Shown here in pieces: positions 44,068-53,530 of a DNA stretch of 64,000 bases. The DNA comes from Algoriphagus machipongonensis (GTDB lineage: Bacteria; Bacteroidota; Bacteroidia; Cytophagales; Cyclobacteriaceae): NCBI RefSeq assembly GCF_000166275.1, contig NZ_CM001023.1, forward strand, positions 1,546,001 to 1,610,000, in the 5' to 3' direction. The translations under genes were made by a program, and so were the position numbers. Under the pieces are notes generated by a model. That model saw nothing but the letters and a program-made list of their open reading frames with translations, ran no database searches and was not told where the DNA came from. Position 1 is the first letter of the stretch. Each line of letters begins with the position of its first letter.

Positions 44068-47000
44068 ATGAAGAAAATATTACTTCTTGGATTGACGTTT
44101 TGTTTGGCAACAGCTATCGCTTTTGCTCAATCACGTCAAGTCACAGGAGTGGTGACATCCGGCGAGGATGGATCACCTATCCCTGGTGCAACAGTGCTTG
44201 TGAAAGGCACAACAAATGGAACGGCAACCGACCTTGACGGTAAGTTCACTCTTACTGTTCCTGGACCGGATGCGGTTTTAGTATTCAGTTTTATAGGAAC
44301 CTCTACTCAAGAGATTAATGTTGGACAAAAATCCATCATTAATGTGGTTTTGCGTGAAGATGCGCAAAGTCTAGAGGAGGTAGTAGTAACCGGTGCTGCT
44401 GGTATCGAATCCAGAAGAATCGAGATGGGTTACAATGCTACTAGTATTGAAACTCGTGACGTTGCTCAAGGTAGAGCAGTAAACGTAGCTGCAGGTCTAA
44501 CTGGTAAAGTGGCAGGTATGCAGATTAATACTACTGGTTCTGGTGTAAACCCTAACGTAAGAGTAGTATTAAGAGGTAGCCGTTCTTTAACAGGTAACAA
44601 CGAAGCTTTAGTAGTTGTGGATAATGTAATTGTCCCTAATTCTATTCTAGGAAACCTGAATCCACAAGATATTCAGGAAATCACTGTATTGAACGGTTCA
44701 AATGCTGCTGCTCTTTATGGATCTGCTGCATCTAATGGTGCCTTGATCATCGTTACTAAGAAAGGTAAAGCAGGAAGTACTCGTGTGACTGTAGGTCATA
44801 CTATGAACTTGGAAAATGTGAGTTTCTATCCTGAAATTCAAGATCAGTTCGGTTCTGGATATGCCGGTGGTTACCCACATCAGTATGTTCCTTACGAAAA
44901 TCAGCAGTACGGACCAAGATTTGACGGTTCTATGGTAAATATTGGTAAGCCATTGGAAGATGGATCTATCCAAACTATTCCTTATTCTCCAACTGGAGCT
45001 AAAAATAATTTCTGGGAAACTGGTATCACTAATCAAACTGATGTAACTGTTTCAGGTGGTGGTGAAAACTCAACCACTTTCTTCTCTGCGCAGTATTTGA
45101 ATAATGACGGTACGACTCCAGGTGATAACTACACTAGAGCTTCTATCAGATTCAACGGAACAAGAGAATTCAGCAAGAAATTCGCATTGAACTACTCTTC
45201 TAACTACGTGCAGAATAGATACGATATCACAACTGTAACGGGTGGTATGTTTGATAATATTCTTCAAACGCCAGCTCATATACCTTTGACTAGCTACCAA
45301 GATTGGGAGAACGATCCCTTCGCTAATCCTAATGGTTACTACAATGAGTATTATGATAACCCTTACTTCGCGATCGATAATAACCGTCAGAATTCAGGAA
45401 ATGATTACATCGTAGGTAACATTGAATTGAAGTATAAGCCTATACAGTGGATGGACGTAACCTACCGTGTAGGTATCTCTAACAGATACTTCTACAGTAA
45501 GTCTACTACAGGTCAGTTTACTTTCTCTGATTACACAAAGGATATTTCTGCTGCTAAAACAGATATCGCCGGTGGTGTAAGTGATAACTCTGGATTCAAC
45601 ACGCAAATCAACTCCGATCTTTTGATCATGTTGAAAAAAGCGGCTGGAGAAGATTTCTTCTTCAATTTATTGTTGGGTAACAGTTTAAGACAAAACAGAT
45701 ATAAAAGCGTAAGTACTGGTGCTAACGGTATCGTAATCCCAGGACTTTACAACGTTTCCAATAGAGTAGGTGAAGCTTCTGCTTCAGAAGCAAATTATCA
45801 AGCAGCTCAGGTGGGTGTTTTTGCTCAGTTGAAAACTGCCTATAAAGACTTCTTATTCTTAGAATTGACAGGTAGAAATGACTGGGTTTCAATCCTTGCG
45901 AAAGATAACCGTTCTTTCTTCTACCCAGCAGCATCTGTTTCTTTCGATGCTACAAACGCGATTCCTGCTTTAATGGAGTCTAGTACTTTTGACTTGTTCA
46001 AGCTTAGAGGTGGTATCTCTCAAGTAGGTCAAGTTAACTTGGGTAACAACAGTAACTTCGGTGCTTACCAATTAGCTCCAACTTTCAGCCCATCTGCAGG
46101 TTTCCCTTACGGAGGTCTTTCAGGGTATTCTTTGGATAACAGATTGGTAGCTGCTAATCTTAAGCCAGAGATCACTACAGCTTATGAGGCAGGTTTTGAT
46201 TTCCAATTGTTTGAAAACAAAGTCAACGGTGCTTTCACTTACTATAAGTCAGAAACTAAGAACCAAACTATCCCAACTGGTGTAGCGACTTCTACTGGTT
46301 TCTCGTCTTACCTACAAAACACCGGTGTGGTGGCTAACGAAGGTATCGAGACGAACTTAAACGTGGTAGCTCTTTCTAGAAACAACTTCCAATTGACTGT
46401 GGGTGCTAACTATACATTCAATGACAACTGGGTAGTTTCTTTATCTGATGATTCTGATCAGTTGGCTCTTTCTTCTGGTGGACAAGCTCAGGTATATGCA
46501 ATCAAAGGTCAGCCTTTCCCAATCTTACAGGGAACTGTATATAATAAAGATGAGCAAGGAAGAATCATCGTAGACCCAAGAACTGGTTACCCAAGCGCTG
46601 CAGAACAGCAAGCTGTTTTAGGAAATACAGTTCCTAAGCATAGATTAGGTTTGAATGCAGAGGTTCTTTACAAAGGCTTCAGACTTTATGCTTTGGCAGA
46701 ATATAGAGGTGGATACAAGATCCTTTATAACGGTGGAGGTTCATTTGACTTCTCCGGTTCTGGTATCACCACTACTTACTTCAACAGAGAGCGTTTCGTA
46801 ATTCCAAACTCTGTATATGAAGATCCTGAGAATCCAGGTACATACATCGAGAACACTAACATCACTGTTACAGATGGTGGAGCTGGTTTCTGGACTGATG
46901 GTTCTTTCAGAAGAAATGTTGCAGAAAACTATTTGGTATCCGGTGATTACTGGAAGCTTAGAGAGGTTGCAATTTCTTATGATGTCCCTACTTCATTCAT

Positions 47001-47193
47001 GAATAAAATTGGTTTTGTACAGGGAGCTACAATCACCGCTCAAGGTAGAAACCTATTGATCTTCACTCCGAAGTCTAACGTTTATACTGACCCAGATTAT
47101 AACTTCAGCGCTGGTAATGCAATTGGTATTGTAACCTTGGCTGCAACACCACCTACTAGATTCTTCGGTGGATCAATTACATTAACATTTTAA
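44068..47193 (+). CDS. SusC/RagA-family TonB-linked outer-membrane transporter
   Basis: 1041 residues. Signal peptide 1-20 (AIAFAQ), a CarboxypepD-regulatory-like domain (about 24-105; GEDGSPIPGATVLVKGT.. GTATDLDGKF), the TonB-box region SLEEVVVTGA, the plug domain (about 115-235; GSRSLTGNNEALVVVDNV) and a 22-strand barrel ending in ITLTF. No STN domain, so it is not a FecI/FecR-coupled transducer. With the SusD protein it forms the pedal-bin complex for uptake of oligosaccharides or peptides. Codon choice is strongly biased towards ggt, aac, ttc, act, tct, as for a very highly expressed gene. Confidence 0.95.
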   Translation: MKKILLLGLTFCLATAIAFAQSRQVTGVVTSGEDGSPIPGATVLVKGTTNGTATDLDGKFTLTVPGPDAVLVFSFIGTSTQEINVGQKSIINVVLREDAQSLEEVVVTGAAGIESRRIEMGYNATSIETRDVAQGRAVNVAAGLTGKVAGMQINTTGSGVNPNVRVVLRGSRSLTGNNEALVVVDNVIVPNSILGNLNPQDIQEITVLNGSNAAALYGSAASNGALIIVTKKGKAGSTRVTVGHTMNLENVSFYPEIQDQFGSGYAGGYPHQYVPYENQQYGPRFDGSMVNIGKPLEDGSIQTIPYSPTGAKNNFWETGITNQTDVTVSGGGENSTTFFSAQYLNNDGTTPGDNYTRASIRFNGTREFSKKFALNYSSNYVQNRYDITTVTGGMFDNILQTPAHIPLTSYQDWENDPFANPNGYYNEYYDNPYFAIDNNRQNSGNDYIVGNIELKYKPIQWMDVTYRVGISNRYFYSKSTTGQFTFSDYTKDISAAKTDIAGGVSDNSGFNTQINSDLLIMLKKAAGEDFFFNLLLGNSLRQNRYKSVSTGANGIVIPGLYNVSNRVGEASASEANYQAAQVGVFAQLKTAYKDFLFLELTGRNDWVSILAKDNRSFFYPAASVSFDATNAIPALMESSTFDLFKLRGGISQVGQVNLGNNSNFGAYQLAPTFSPSAGFPYGGLSGYSLDNRLVAANLKPEITTAYEAGFDFQLFENKVNGAFTYYKSETKNQTIPTGVATSTGFSSYLQNTGVVANEGIETNLNVVALSRNNFQLTVGANYTFNDNWVVSLSDDSDQLALSSGGQAQVYAIKGQPFPILQGTVYNKDEQGRIIVDPRTGYPSAAEQQAVLGNTVPKHRLGLNAEVLYKGFRLYALAEYRGGYKILYNGGGSFDFSGSGITTTYFNRERFVIPNSVYEDPENPGTYIENTNITVTDGGAGFWTDGSFRRNVAENYLVSGDYWKLREVAISYDVPTSFMNKIGFVQGATITAQGRNLLIFTPKSNVYTDPDYNFSAGNAIGIVTLAATPPTRFFGGSITLTF

Positions 47194-47203
47194 TTAGATT
47201 GAA

Positions 47204-48787
47204 ATGAAAAATATATTAAGAATATTAGTAGCATTCTCTTTTATCTCTTTGACGGCCTGTGAGTCCTTCCTTGGAGATAATGAGAATCCAAACCAGGCTA
47301 CTTCAGCGACACCAGAATTGGTGTTACCGAACGCCTTGACAAATACAGGAAACTTGTTGCTAAGCTATAGTAGCAGTGCCCAGTGGATTAATGGATACAC
47401 CGTCAATGCCGGTGGTTATGGTGGTTGGGGTTCTACAGTAACCTATAACTACACTACTTCAAGCTATAATGGACTTTGGAGTTCTACTTATGATGATTTG
47501 ATTAACTATCAGTATATCATCGAAGAAACTGCAGAAAATCCTTCTTTGGCTTACTTCCAAGCAGTAGCTAAAACAATGAAAGCATTTGATTTCCATATGC
47601 TAGTAGATGTTTTTGGTGATGTACCTTACTCTGAAGGTCTTCAGGGAGCTGAGAATGTAACTCCAGCTTACGATTCACAAACAGCTGTTTACCAAGATTT
47701 GGTGGCTGAATTGAACGGAGCAATTGATATTTTCCAAAATGCTGAAGGTGCTAACGGTCTTGGTTCTGCGGATGTTATTTTCGGAGGAGATATAAACAAG
47801 TGGGCTCAATTTGCAAATACTTTGAAATTGAGACTTCTTCTAAGAATGTCTTCTTCTTCTGAAACTAGTGGATTTGCTTCTACTGAATTTGCTTCTATGG
47901 ATATGGGAGTTGGTTTCTTGACTGATGATGCTATTTTGAATCCAGGTTATATCGCTACTGACGGTAAGCAGAGTCCACTTTGGAATAGATATCACTCAAA
48001 TGCTGCAGGTTCTCTTGCAGGATCAGGTAGATCTGCTATTCCAAGTATTTATACTTATAGCTTCTATGACGGAACCAAAATTATTGATAACGGTAGAGGT
48101 GCTGCTACTTACCGTAGCTTCTTGAGCAACACTCCAGTTGGACAGCTTGGTAACTTGGTTGATAACCCTGCTGCACTTTCAGGACAGACTGCATGGTATG
48201 TAGGTACTGGATCTGGATCTGATGCGACAAACACTATCGGTTTATTAAAAGGTAGAACTGCAGGTTACCCAATCATGTTGGCAGCTGAGTCTTACTTATT
48301 GCAAGCTGAAGCTTACATGAAAGGTTACCTTTCAGGTGATGATAAAGGTGCGTTTGAAAACGGTATCCTTGCTTCTTTCGAGTACTTGTACAAAGGTGCT
48401 GACGGAAACATTTCATCTGATATGGATCCTGCTGCTGATTTTGACACTTATTTGGCTGAAAATGCTGGTAATTACCTAGTGAATTATGAGTCAGCAAGCT
48501 CTGACGAGCAAAAATTGGAAGCTATCATCACGCAGAAATACATTGCACTTAACTTCCTAAACGGTCAGGAATCTTGGACTGAATTTAGAAGAACTGCTTA
48601 TCCAAAAATCGTGAATGGTTCTATTAATCCAAGAGAAACATTCGCATCTATCCTGTCTACTTCTTCTAGAGCAGATGAGTTGCCAGTAAGATATTTGTAT
48701 GCTTCGTCTGAATTCCAGTTGAACACGGATAACGTTCCTACCGGAGTTAGCCAGTTCACTACTTTGATTTTCTGGCAAGCCCAATAA
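47204..48787 (+). CDS. SusD/RagB-family substrate-binding lipoprotein
   Basis: 527 residues. Lipobox SLTAC (Cys19), ending in a SusD-like_2 fold with helical tetratricopeptide segments: NPNQATSATPELVLPNAL near the start, YFQAVAKTMKAFDFHMLVDVFGDVPYSEGL, and the C-terminal IITQKYIALNFLNGQESWTEFRRTAYP. Lid of the SusC channel on the cell surface. Starts 10 nt after susC, same strong codon bias. Confidence 0.94.
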   Translation: MKNILRILVAFSFISLTACESFLGDNENPNQATSATPELVLPNALTNTGNLLLSYSSSAQWINGYTVNAGGYGGWGSTVTYNYTTSSYNGLWSSTYDDLINYQYIIEETAENPSLAYFQAVAKTMKAFDFHMLVDVFGDVPYSEGLQGAENVTPAYDSQTAVYQDLVAELNGAIDIFQNAEGANGLGSADVIFGGDINKWAQFANTLKLRLLLRMSSSSETSGFASTEFASMDMGVGFLTDDAILNPGYIATDGKQSPLWNRYHSNAAGSLAGSGRSAIPSIYTYSFYDGTKIIDNGRGAATYRSFLSNTPVGQLGNLVDNPAALSGQTAWYVGTGSGSDATNTIGLLKGRTAGYPIMLAAESYLLQAEAYMKGYLSGDDKGAFENGILASFEYLYKGADGNISSDMDPAADFDTYLAENAGNYLVNYESASSDEQKLEAIITQKYIALNFLNGQESWTEFRRTAYPKIVNGSINPRETFASILSTSSRADELPVRYLYASSEFQLNTDNVPTGVSQFTTLIFWQAQ

Positions 48788-48809
48788 TTAACAGTTAAAG
48801 AAAACTATT

Positions 48810-49655
48810 ATGAAATCATTTATAAATAAACTAGGACTGTTCGGTGTAGTACTTCTTACACTAACGTCTTGCTTGGATGAGGATCCATTATTCGATCCTT
48901 CCAATTCAACTGGAATTATTGAGATAGTTGAAATTGGTCCATTGGCTACTTCTGGTAGTATTTATCCAATGAACAGATTGACATTTGAGTCTGTTCCTGA
49001 AGATCAAATTGAAGTGATCGTTCAGTATTCTGGTGCATTTGATGCTCCAGAAGATATCGATGTAACAATCGAAGTTGCTCCTTCTGCTCTTGATGACTTT
49101 AATGCAGATCAAGGATTAGACGAGTCAAATGGATATTACATCATTGACGATAGTAGCTACGAATTGCCAGGTGGTGGTAACTCAGTTACTGTTACGATTC
49201 CAAAAGGCGAGAAAAGAGTGAGTGTTATAGTTACTGTAAGACCAGATCAGTTTGGTTTTGATAAGAACTATGCGCTTCCAATCAGAATTGCTTCTGCTTC
49301 TTCTGGTCAAGTAAGTGGTAACTTCAGCAATATGATCTATGCGGTTATCCCAAATAATCAGTGGGCCGGAGATTGGACAAACACTTATTCTAGTCCATTT
49401 GGATCAGGTACTAACACCGTTCATATGTCTACTACTGGTGAGTTCACTACTACTTCAAACTTGATTGGGGTTTATTCAAACCAAACCGTAATTGAAGTAA
49501 ATCCAGACACAAATTATGCTCAGGTGCTATCTGTATCAGGATTAGGTCCTGTAACCAATAGCCCAGATAATTATTGGGATCCAGAAACAAAAACAATTTA
49601 CCTTTCTTTTGTGTCAAGTGGCTATGCCTTTGAACAAACAATGGTTAAAAAGTAA
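48810..49655 (+). CDS. DUF1735/DUF4361-type lipoprotein of a SusCD operon
   Basis: 281 residues. Lipobox LTSC (Cys21). An N-terminal Ig-like DUF1735 domain (about 40-180; VTVTIPKGEKRVSVIVTVRPDQFGFDKNYALPIRIASASSG) and a C-terminal beta domain (about 185-281) like DUF4361. Such surface lipoproteins act as extra glycan- or peptide-binding parts of SusCD systems. Third and last gene of the operon, ended by a terminator; no glycosidase or protease follows. Confidence 0.85.
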   Translation: MKSFINKLGLFGVVLLTLTSCLDEDPLFDPSNSTGIIEIVEIGPLATSGSIYPMNRLTFESVPEDQIEVIVQYSGAFDAPEDIDVTIEVAPSALDDFNADQGLDESNGYYIIDDSSYELPGGGNSVTVTIPKGEKRVSVIVTVRPDQFGFDKNYALPIRIASASSGQVSGNFSNMIYAVIPNNQWAGDWTNTYSSPFGSGTNTVHMSTTGEFTTTSNLIGVYSNQTVIEVNPDTNYAQVLSVSGLGPVTNSPDNYWDPETKTIYLSFVSSGYAFEQTMVKK

Positions 49656-49701
49656 AAAGACCTCTGTCTAATTTTAGATAGTTGTTTATTTCAAAATATG
49701 G

Positions 49702-49737
49702 AACACCACCTAGCATTCGCTAGGTGGTGTTTTTTTA
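49702..49737 (+). terminator. Terminator of the susC operon
   Basis: Near-perfect 13-bp stem AACACCACCTAGC/GCTAGGTGGTGTT with an ATTC loop and TTTTTTT. Confidence 0.9.
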
Positions 49738-49811
49738 TTTCTAAAGAAATATAGATTTAGTGCTTTGACTTTCCTTTTTACTGTTCATTCATGATTTTCT
49801 GTCTTTTTACT

Positions 49812-49819
49812 TAACTTTG
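49812..49819 (+). promoter_or_regulatory. -7 element of the PTPS gene promoter
   Basis: TAACTTTG matches TAnnTTTG, 18 nt before the ATG; the -33 element is weak. Confidence 0.4.
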
Positions 49820-49837
49820 CGACCTATTTAAGAATCT

Positions 49838-50257
49838 ATGATTTACGTCTGTAGAAAAGAACATTTCAATGCCGCACATAAACTTTGGAACCCTAAGTGG
49901 TCCGAGGAAAAAAATGTGGAAGTATTTGGTCCTTGCGCCAACGTCAACTGGCATGGGCATAACTTTGAGCTGATAGTTATGGTCAAAGGAACTCCCGACC
50001 CAGAAACCGGTTTTGTAGTGGATTTGAAAAAATTGAGTACTACTATCCGGACTTTAGTTATTGACCGGGTGGACCATAAAAACCTTAATGTGGATGTAGA
50101 TTTTATGGAAGGTAAATTGGCAAGTTGTGAAAACTTGGTGATGGAATTCTGGAAGATTCTTGAGCCTGCAGTACGTGAACTTACCCATCATGGAGGACTT
50201 CATAAATTAACCCTTTACGAAACGCCAAGGAATTTTGTGGAATACTTTGGAGATTAA
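49838..50257 (+). CDS. 6-pyruvoyl-tetrahydropterin synthase family (PTPS-I type rather than QueD)
   Basis: 139 residues, T-fold pterin enzyme. His14, His39 and His41 are the zinc ligands; catalytic Cys33. The spacing C33-x5-H39-G-H41 (CANVNWHGH) is that of PTPS-I enzymes making tetrahydrobiopterin-type cofactors, whereas QueD has C-x3-HGH. DPETGFVVDLKKL, DHKNLNVDV and LTLYETPRNFVEY resemble the animal enzyme closely. It could provide the pterin for PhhA at 11755. An added QueD role cannot be excluded. A 6-carboxytetrahydropterin assignment would need biochemical proof. Confidence 0.85.
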   Translation: MIYVCRKEHFNAAHKLWNPKWSEEKNVEVFGPCANVNWHGHNFELIVMVKGTPDPETGFVVDLKKLSTTIRTLVIDRVDHKNLNVDVDFMEGKLASCENLVMEFWKILEPAVRELTHHGGLHKLTLYETPRNFVEYFGD

Positions 50258-50299
50258 AATTTATAGTGAGTAGTAAGTTTGGAGTAGGTGCTGTAGGTG

Positions 50300-50815
50300 A
50301 AATGTGATAGGTAAGAGGTTTAAGTCAGAATATTGTAAAGCGCATAATATATTTTTAATCCTAAATGTTTTCGCTGTGGCTTTTGTAAATTCTTTTAAAG
50401 AACTAGAAGTTTATATAAGTTATCTCGTGAGCTCGCCTCTATGATTTATAAACTATCACTTATTTTTCCAGCTGAAGAACGATATTCCTTGACTGATCAG
50501 ATTAGAAGGTCTTCCCGATCAATAGGTGCGCAAATAGCCGAAAGTTGGGGGAAGAGACGATTTGTTAGGCACTTCATAAGCAAGCTCACAGATGGTGACG
50601 CGGAGCAATTTGAGACGCAGCATTGGGTAGAAATTGCTCATGATTGTGGTTATATTACCATTGATCAAGAAAAAATATTGCTAGATAAATGTATCACCAT
50701 TAATCACATGTTAAACTCCATGATCAATAAAGCAGATTTATTTTGTAAATAGGACACAGTCTTGATTTGGAGTTGCTTTCTACTTTCCACATATTACTTT
50801 TCACTTATCACATCT
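50300..50815 (+). repeat. Degenerate inverted repeats flanking the broken four-helix-bundle gene
   Basis: Left AAATGTGATAGGTAAGA (50300-50316) and right TTTCACTTATCACATCT (50799-50815) are inverted repeats matching in 13 of 17 positions. They enclose the broken four-helix-bundle gene. Confidence 0.45.
50372..50752 (+). pseudogene. Frameshifted four-helix-bundle (S23-type) protein gene
   Basis: The open part from 50441 gives 103 residues with family marks DQIRRSSRSIGAQIAESWGKRRFVRHFISKLTDGDAEQFETQHWVEIA. The expected N-terminus (NSFKELEVY, then KLSRELAS) is present in two frames: NSFKELEVY is read before about 50412 and KLSRELASMIYKLS after it, an extra base in TATATAAG breaking the frame. 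No ATG precedes the first part. It is thus a decayed member of the family, or an assembly error. It is a different subtype from the copy in the trp operon. Confidence 0.75.
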
Positions 50816-50824
50816 AACTAAAAC

Positions 50825-51949
50825 TTGATTTCTCCTCACAAACTCTACATCATCTCCGGTGAAAGATCCGGTGATTTGCATGCCTCCAATTTGGTTTTGG
50901 CTTTAAAAGAAAAAAACTCAAACCTTGACTTTAGAGGGATGGGAGGGAGTTACTCTCAAAATGCAGGAGTGGATTTGGCTGTAGATTATTCAGAGATCGC
51001 CTTAATGGGTATTTTGGAAGTGGTATTAGGGTTTCGGAAAGTCTTGAAATACCTATCAACAGTCAAAGCTGATATCATTTCTTATCAACCCGATGCAATT
51101 ATTTTGGTTGATTATGGTGGCTTCAACATGAAAATAGCTGCTTTCGCAAAAGAAAAGGGGATTCCTGTTCATTATTATATTCCGCCTAAAGTTTGGGCTT
51201 GGAATCAAAAAAGAGCCTTAAAGTTAAAAGCATTTACAGATCATATTTATTCCATATTACCCTTCGAACCTGCATTTTTCCAAACGTATGGCATGGAAGT
51301 GACTTATGTTGGGAATCCACTATTTGATGAAATAAAGAAATTTCAAAAGCATGACTTTTTCTTTCAGAAGAATGAGTTGAACTACCAACCGATCGTTGCC
51401 TTGCTTCCTGGTAGTAGAAAGCAGGAAGTGCAATCCATGTTGAATAAAATGGTTGAGTTGACAGGTGTATTTCCAGGAGCACAATTTGTCATTGCAGGCG
51501 TGGATAGCTTAGATGAATCAATTTATTTGCCAGCTCGTAAGGCGGGATTAAAAGTGGTGTTTAACCAGACTTATGATTTGCTTACACATGCAGTAGCCGC
51601 TGTAGTAACTTCGGGCACAGCCACCTTGGAAACAGCATTGTTCAGAGTTCCACAAGTGGTTGTTTACGAAACCAGCCCGATCACCTATTTCATTGCTAAA
51701 AGACTGGTGAAAATCGGTTTTATTTCTTTGGTAAATCTAATTGCTGAAAAAGAAGTAGTCAAAGAATTGATCCAAGGTGAATTTTCAGTTCAGAATCTTA
51801 AAAAGGAATTGAGTTTGATTTTATCTGATCAAGTTTACAAAGGTCAAATGCTTCAAGGCTATGATTTGATTCAGGAAAAACTTGGGATACAAAAAGCTTC
51901 TGAAGTGACAGCGGATCTTATTTTGGCCAGTTTATCAAACAATAACTAA
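50825..51949 (+). CDS. lpxB: Lipid-A-disaccharide synthase
   Basis: 374 residues, membrane-associated GT19 enzyme that joins lipid X and UDP-diacyl-glucosamine in lipid A synthesis. Start at TTG 50825 (ISPHKLYIISGERSGDLHASNL), because an in-frame TAA lies two codons upstream and no ATG precedes the conserved GERSGDLH. DYGGFNMKIA, YYIPPKVWAWNQKR, LLPGSRKQEV and VVTSGTATLETALFRVPQVVVYET are hallmark segments. Confidence 0.95.
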   Translation: MISPHKLYIISGERSGDLHASNLVLALKEKNSNLDFRGMGGSYSQNAGVDLAVDYSEIALMGILEVVLGFRKVLKYLSTVKADIISYQPDAIILVDYGGFNMKIAAFAKEKGIPVHYYIPPKVWAWNQKRALKLKAFTDHIYSILPFEPAFFQTYGMEVTYVGNPLFDEIKKFQKHDFFFQKNELNYQPIVALLPGSRKQEVQSMLNKMVELTGVFPGAQFVIAGVDSLDESIYLPARKAGLKVVFNQTYDLLTHAVAAVVTSGTATLETALFRVPQVVVYETSPITYFIAKRLVKIGFISLVNLIAEKEVVKELIQGEFSVQNLKKELSLILSDQVYKGQMLQGYDLIQEKLGIQKASEVTADLILASLSNNN

Positions 51950-51954
51950 ATTCC

Positions 51955-53457
51955 ATGAATTTTAGAATATGCCTATTTCTTTTTTTGCTATCGGTTACAA
52001 TTTCCAAAGCGCAGGAAACTAAAAATGAAATTTCGGTTACTCTCCATCCTGAGGTTCAATTCCAAACAATAGATCATTTTGGAGCTTCTGATGCTTGGTC
52101 AGCTCAATTTGTTGGGAATTGGCCAGAAGCCAAAAAAGAGGCCATTGCTAATCTATTGTTTAGTCAGGAAATGAAACAGGGAAATCCGGAAGGGATCGGG
52201 CTTTCTATGTGGAGATTTAACCTCGGGGCTGGAAGTGCAGAGCAAGGTGAAACAAGCGGAATTAAAGATGAATGGAGGAGGGCAGAGTCCTTTTTAGGCA
52301 ATAAAGGGGAATTAGATATGTCCAAAGCTGAAAGACAAGTTTGGTTTGCTGAGGCTGCAAAAAATAGGGGTGTAGAGAAGCTTTTGCTTTTTTCAAATAG
52401 CCCGCCCATTCAGTTTACCAAAAATTCAAAGGCATATTCCAGTGATGGGAGATCCAATCTAAAAACAGATGCAATTGATGATTTTTCAGACTATCTAAGT
52501 GATGTTGTTTCTGGCCTGCAAAAGATGGGATTAAACCCAGGCTATGTGAGTCCAGTAAACGAACCCCAATGGGATTGGTCGGATGGAGGACAAGAAGGGA
52601 ATCCCTACACCAATGAACAAATTGCTGAATTGGTAAAAGGGATCAATACTTCCTTTCAAGAGCATGACATTAAAGTGAAGATTGATGTAGCGGAGGCAGG
52701 TAAAATTAATTACTTGTTTGAAAAAGCAGACAAGCCGCAACGAGGTACACAGGTGAAATCATTTTTTGATCAGAAGTCTCCAACGTATTTGGGAGATTTG
52801 TCAAACCTTTCTAATGTCATTTCTGCGCATAGCTATTTTACAACAAGTCCACTGGATAAATCTGCTGACCTTAGAGCCAAAGTCGCTTCTACTGTAGCCT
52901 CCATTCCAGGTTTAAATTATTGGATGTCTGAATATTGTATTTTGGGAGATAATGAGGGTGAAATTAGAGGGAATGGTAGAGATTTGGGCATGAAATCCGC
53001 TTTGTATATGGCGAGGGTCATTCATCAGGATTTGACCATTTCAAATGCTTCAGCATGGAATTGGTGGTTGGCGATTTCACCTTACAATTACAAGGATGGC
53101 CTTATTTATATTGATAAAGAGAAGAAAGATGGGCGATTTTTTGAAAGTAAAATGCTATGGGTTTTAGGGAATTATAGTCGTTTTATAAGACCTGGATATC
53201 AAAGAATAGGCTTAGATGTTTCCAATGAAAAATTAATGGTCTCAGCATTTCAAAATCCGGATACAAAAGACATTGTTTTGATTGTGTTGAATAGCAACCC
53301 TACCTCGGAACTATTGAAAATAGCTAATTCTGACACGAAGTGGATCAAGGCATACATAACCGACGAGAATTCTAATTTAGCAGCAATTGAAATTTCAGGA
53401 TCGCTACAAGAAATACCCAAAGAATCTGTGATGACCTTTTTAATATCACTGGATTAA
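51955..53457 (+). CDS. GH30-family glycoside hydrolase, exported
   Basis: 500 residues. Signal peptide 1-20 (ISKAQ). (beta/alpha)8 barrel with acid/base Glu203 in VSPVNEPQWDW and nucleophile Glu326 in YWMSEYCIL, followed by a C-terminal beta domain (about 410-500). Substrates in related GH30 groups include beta-1,6-galactan; the exact linkage is not settled. Six nt after lpxB, an arrangement probably fortuitous but perhaps co-transcribed. Confidence 0.85.
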   Translation: MNFRICLFLFLLSVTISKAQETKNEISVTLHPEVQFQTIDHFGASDAWSAQFVGNWPEAKKEAIANLLFSQEMKQGNPEGIGLSMWRFNLGAGSAEQGETSGIKDEWRRAESFLGNKGELDMSKAERQVWFAEAAKNRGVEKLLLFSNSPPIQFTKNSKAYSSDGRSNLKTDAIDDFSDYLSDVVSGLQKMGLNPGYVSPVNEPQWDWSDGGQEGNPYTNEQIAELVKGINTSFQEHDIKVKIDVAEAGKINYLFEKADKPQRGTQVKSFFDQKSPTYLGDLSNLSNVISAHSYFTTSPLDKSADLRAKVASTVASIPGLNYWMSEYCILGDNEGEIRGNGRDLGMKSALYMARVIHQDLTISNASAWNWWLAISPYNYKDGLIYIDKEKKDGRFFESKMLWVLGNYSRFIRPGYQRIGLDVSNEKLMVSAFQNPDTKDIVLIVLNSNPTSELLKIANSDTKWIKAYITDENSNLAAIEISGSLQEIPKESVMTFLISLD

Positions 53458-53474
53458 TACCTTTTCAATCAAAA

Positions 53475-53507
53475 AAAATCCCTTCAAAAATAATTGAAGG
53501 GATTTTC
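53475..53507. terminator. Bidirectional terminator between GH30 and clpX
   Basis: Stem AAAATCCCTTCAA/TTGAAGGGATTTT with a 5-6 nt loop and A/T tails on both sides; the genes converge. Confidence 0.85.
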
Positions 53508-53530
53508 TATATCAGATGCAATGTAAGGTT

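Noticed and set aside
49838..50257. QueD (6-carboxytetrahydropterin synthase)
   Set aside because: Cys to HGH spacing is five, not three residues, and flanking segments match PTPS-I; kept as a less likely alternative.
50441..50752. Intact 103-aa gene
   Set aside because: The N-terminal helix of the family is present upstream in another frame, so this is a truncated reading of a frameshifted gene.
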